Shown: positions 63,448 through 64,000 of the stretch, in pieces | Numbering within the stretch: the stretch's first letter is position 1 | Layout: each line of letters begins with the position of its first letter | Translations under genes and position numbers: made by a program | Notes under the pieces: model-generated | What the model was told of the DNA's origin: nothing | The model's database searches: none | Seen by the model: only the letters and a program-made list of their open reading frames with translations | NCBI GenBank assembly: GCA_016705365.1 | Contig: JADIYI010000008.1 | Span: 434,001-498,000 of the forward strand | Length of the DNA stretch: 64,000 nucleotides | Source of the DNA: Gammaproteobacteria bacterium | GTDB taxonomy: Bacteria; Pseudomonadota; Gammaproteobacteria; Pseudomonadales; UBA5518 | Reading direction: 5' to 3'

Positions 63448-63775
63448 ATCCTGTCTCCTCGATCTGATTGGCGTTGCCAATACGCTGTTCTTCAAGTAAC
63501 GCTACCGTGACCGGTTGCGCGCGGCATGGGCATTGTTACCAGCCGATATGACACCATCATTACAAGCTCGAGCGCACAGCTTGCCGGGACTCGAACCACA
63601 GGTCACGTCACTGTCGGCAAAGTTCGCCGCGCCAGGGGCAAGTGATGAAGCGGTTGATCCGCAATGGATGAATGCCGTGTGCCCTGCCGCTACGCGGATT
63701 TTCGCTGGCGAATACCAGGCCGGCTGGCTATCGGGCAAGGTGGGCCGATGAAAGACCCGCGCTCGCTCCCGGATG
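63448..63775. other. Intergenic leader of the porin gene
   Basis: This 328-base stretch separates the porin from the PQQ-dehydrogenase end. It holds the porin ribosome site (AGGAG on the minus strand, 63455-63459) and the palindrome at 63468-63482. A 78-codon plus-strand frame (63515-63751) shows no family match, no ribosome site and no signal, so I do not call it. I see no tRNA, repeat or terminator. Confidence 0.5.
63468..63482. promoter_or_regulatory. Palindrome in the porin leader
   Basis: ATTGGC-GTT-GCCAAT is a perfect 6-bp inverted repeat with a 3-base centre, located about 20 bases upstream of the porin start and just before its ribosome site. It could be a protein operator or an RNA hairpin affecting translation. 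Confidence 0.45.
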
Positions 63776-64000
63776 CTAAAGCGCAAACGCGATCAGGTAA
63801 TCACCAACCGGTTCCTGGGGCATGCCCCAATGCCCGCCGACCGCAATCACCACGTATTGCTTCTGGTCGGCGGCGGCGCGATAGACCATCGGCGTGGCGT
63901 GCCCGCCGGTCGGCAATTTCGCTTTCCACAGTTCCGCGCCGGTCTCGCTGTCGAAGGCACGCAGATAATAATCCGGGGTTGCGGCGATAAAGGTAACACC
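63776..64000 (-). CDS. PQQ-dependent dehydrogenase (glucose dehydrogenase type), 3' part
   Basis: The last 74 codons and the stop of a long gene are visible; the rest continues beyond the window. They read FIAATPDYYLRAFDSETGAE, WKAKLPTGGHATPMVYRA, YVVIAVGGHWGMPQEPV and GDYLIAFAL. This is the C-terminal blade of a PQQ-dependent beta-propeller (membrane-bound glucose/quinate dehydrogenase type), which oxidises an alcohol or sugar in the periplasm and passes electrons to ubiquinone. The enzyme class is clear; the substrate is not. Confidence 0.85.
   Translation of the reverse strand, partial: GVTFIAATPDYYLRAFDSETGAELWKAKLPTGGHATPMVYRAAADQKQYVVIAVGGHWGMPQEPVGDYLIAFAL

Noticed and set aside
63585..63610. 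GGACTCGAACC looked like the T-arm of a tRNA on the minus strand
   Set aside because: The stem bases do not pair (TGTGG against CCCGG), and there is no acceptor or anticodon arm.

Overview
The window is a high-GC, gene-dense stretch of gammaproteobacterial chromosome. The order coaBC, algC, argB, slmA, pyrE, crc, rph, yicC, gmk, rpoZ, spoT, ridA, recG, then rubredoxin, ubiC and ubiA follows, from memory, the Pseudomonas aeruginosa chromosome around PA5320-PA5358. The later gene content (TRAP transporter, Baeyer-Villiger monooxygenase, deazaflavin-type nitroreductase, Porin_5-type porin, PQQ dehydrogenase) points to an environmental or marine Pseudomonadales/Cellvibrionales-like organism. Genus cannot be read from the sequence. 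No rRNA, tRNA, CRISPR array, insertion sequence or prophage was recognised.

Bases 1-16900 are the conserved core: cofactor, arginine and pyrimidine synthesis, cell division (slmA), RNA processing (rph, yicC), stringent response (rpoZ, spoT), DNA repair (recG), and an HDOD signalling protein fused to a YbaK-like domain. Bases 16900-25900 hold a giant AsmA-like DUF748 protein, an SLC1-type symporter, a fused rubredoxin/rubredoxin reductase and the first two ubiquinone enzymes (ubiC, ubiA). Bases 25900-31100 hold a DUF938 methyltransferase, yaaA, an M48 lipoprotein protease, the membrane half of a TakPQM-like TRAP transporter and a YciA-like thioesterase. Bases 31200-41200, all on the minus strand, run uvrD, the matching TRAP binding protein and a four-gene Yej-like peptide ABC transporter.

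Bases 41400-54700 are accessory: a DUF4399 protein, an arsenic operon (arsR, arsC, acr3) with a visible operator, a glycine-zipper protein, an Uup-like ABC-F protein, a lytic transglycosylase, an enoyl-CoA hydratase, a divergent monooxygenase/epoxide hydrolase pair, and an operon of sigma factor, DUF3619-like and DUF3106-like genes in which the last gene is broken by a one-base shift at an A7 run. A 58-codon zinc-ribbon-like gene and an NnrU-like membrane protein follow. Bases 54700-64000 carry a truncated VOC gene cut by an M20 peptidase gene, an HSL-type hydrolase, a metallo-beta-lactamase-fold hydrolase divergent from a deazaflavin nitroreductase across a perfect 12-bp inverted repeat, a DUF3302/HlyD/NodT export operon with no recognisable pump, a porin, and the 3' end of a PQQ dehydrogenase gene.

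The strongest candidates for new biology are the frameshifted DUF3106 gene, the long-spaced inverted repeat at 58320-58379, the pump-less tripartite operon, and the HDOD protein whose YbaK domain seems to have lost its lysine. None of these amounts to a demonstrated new system.
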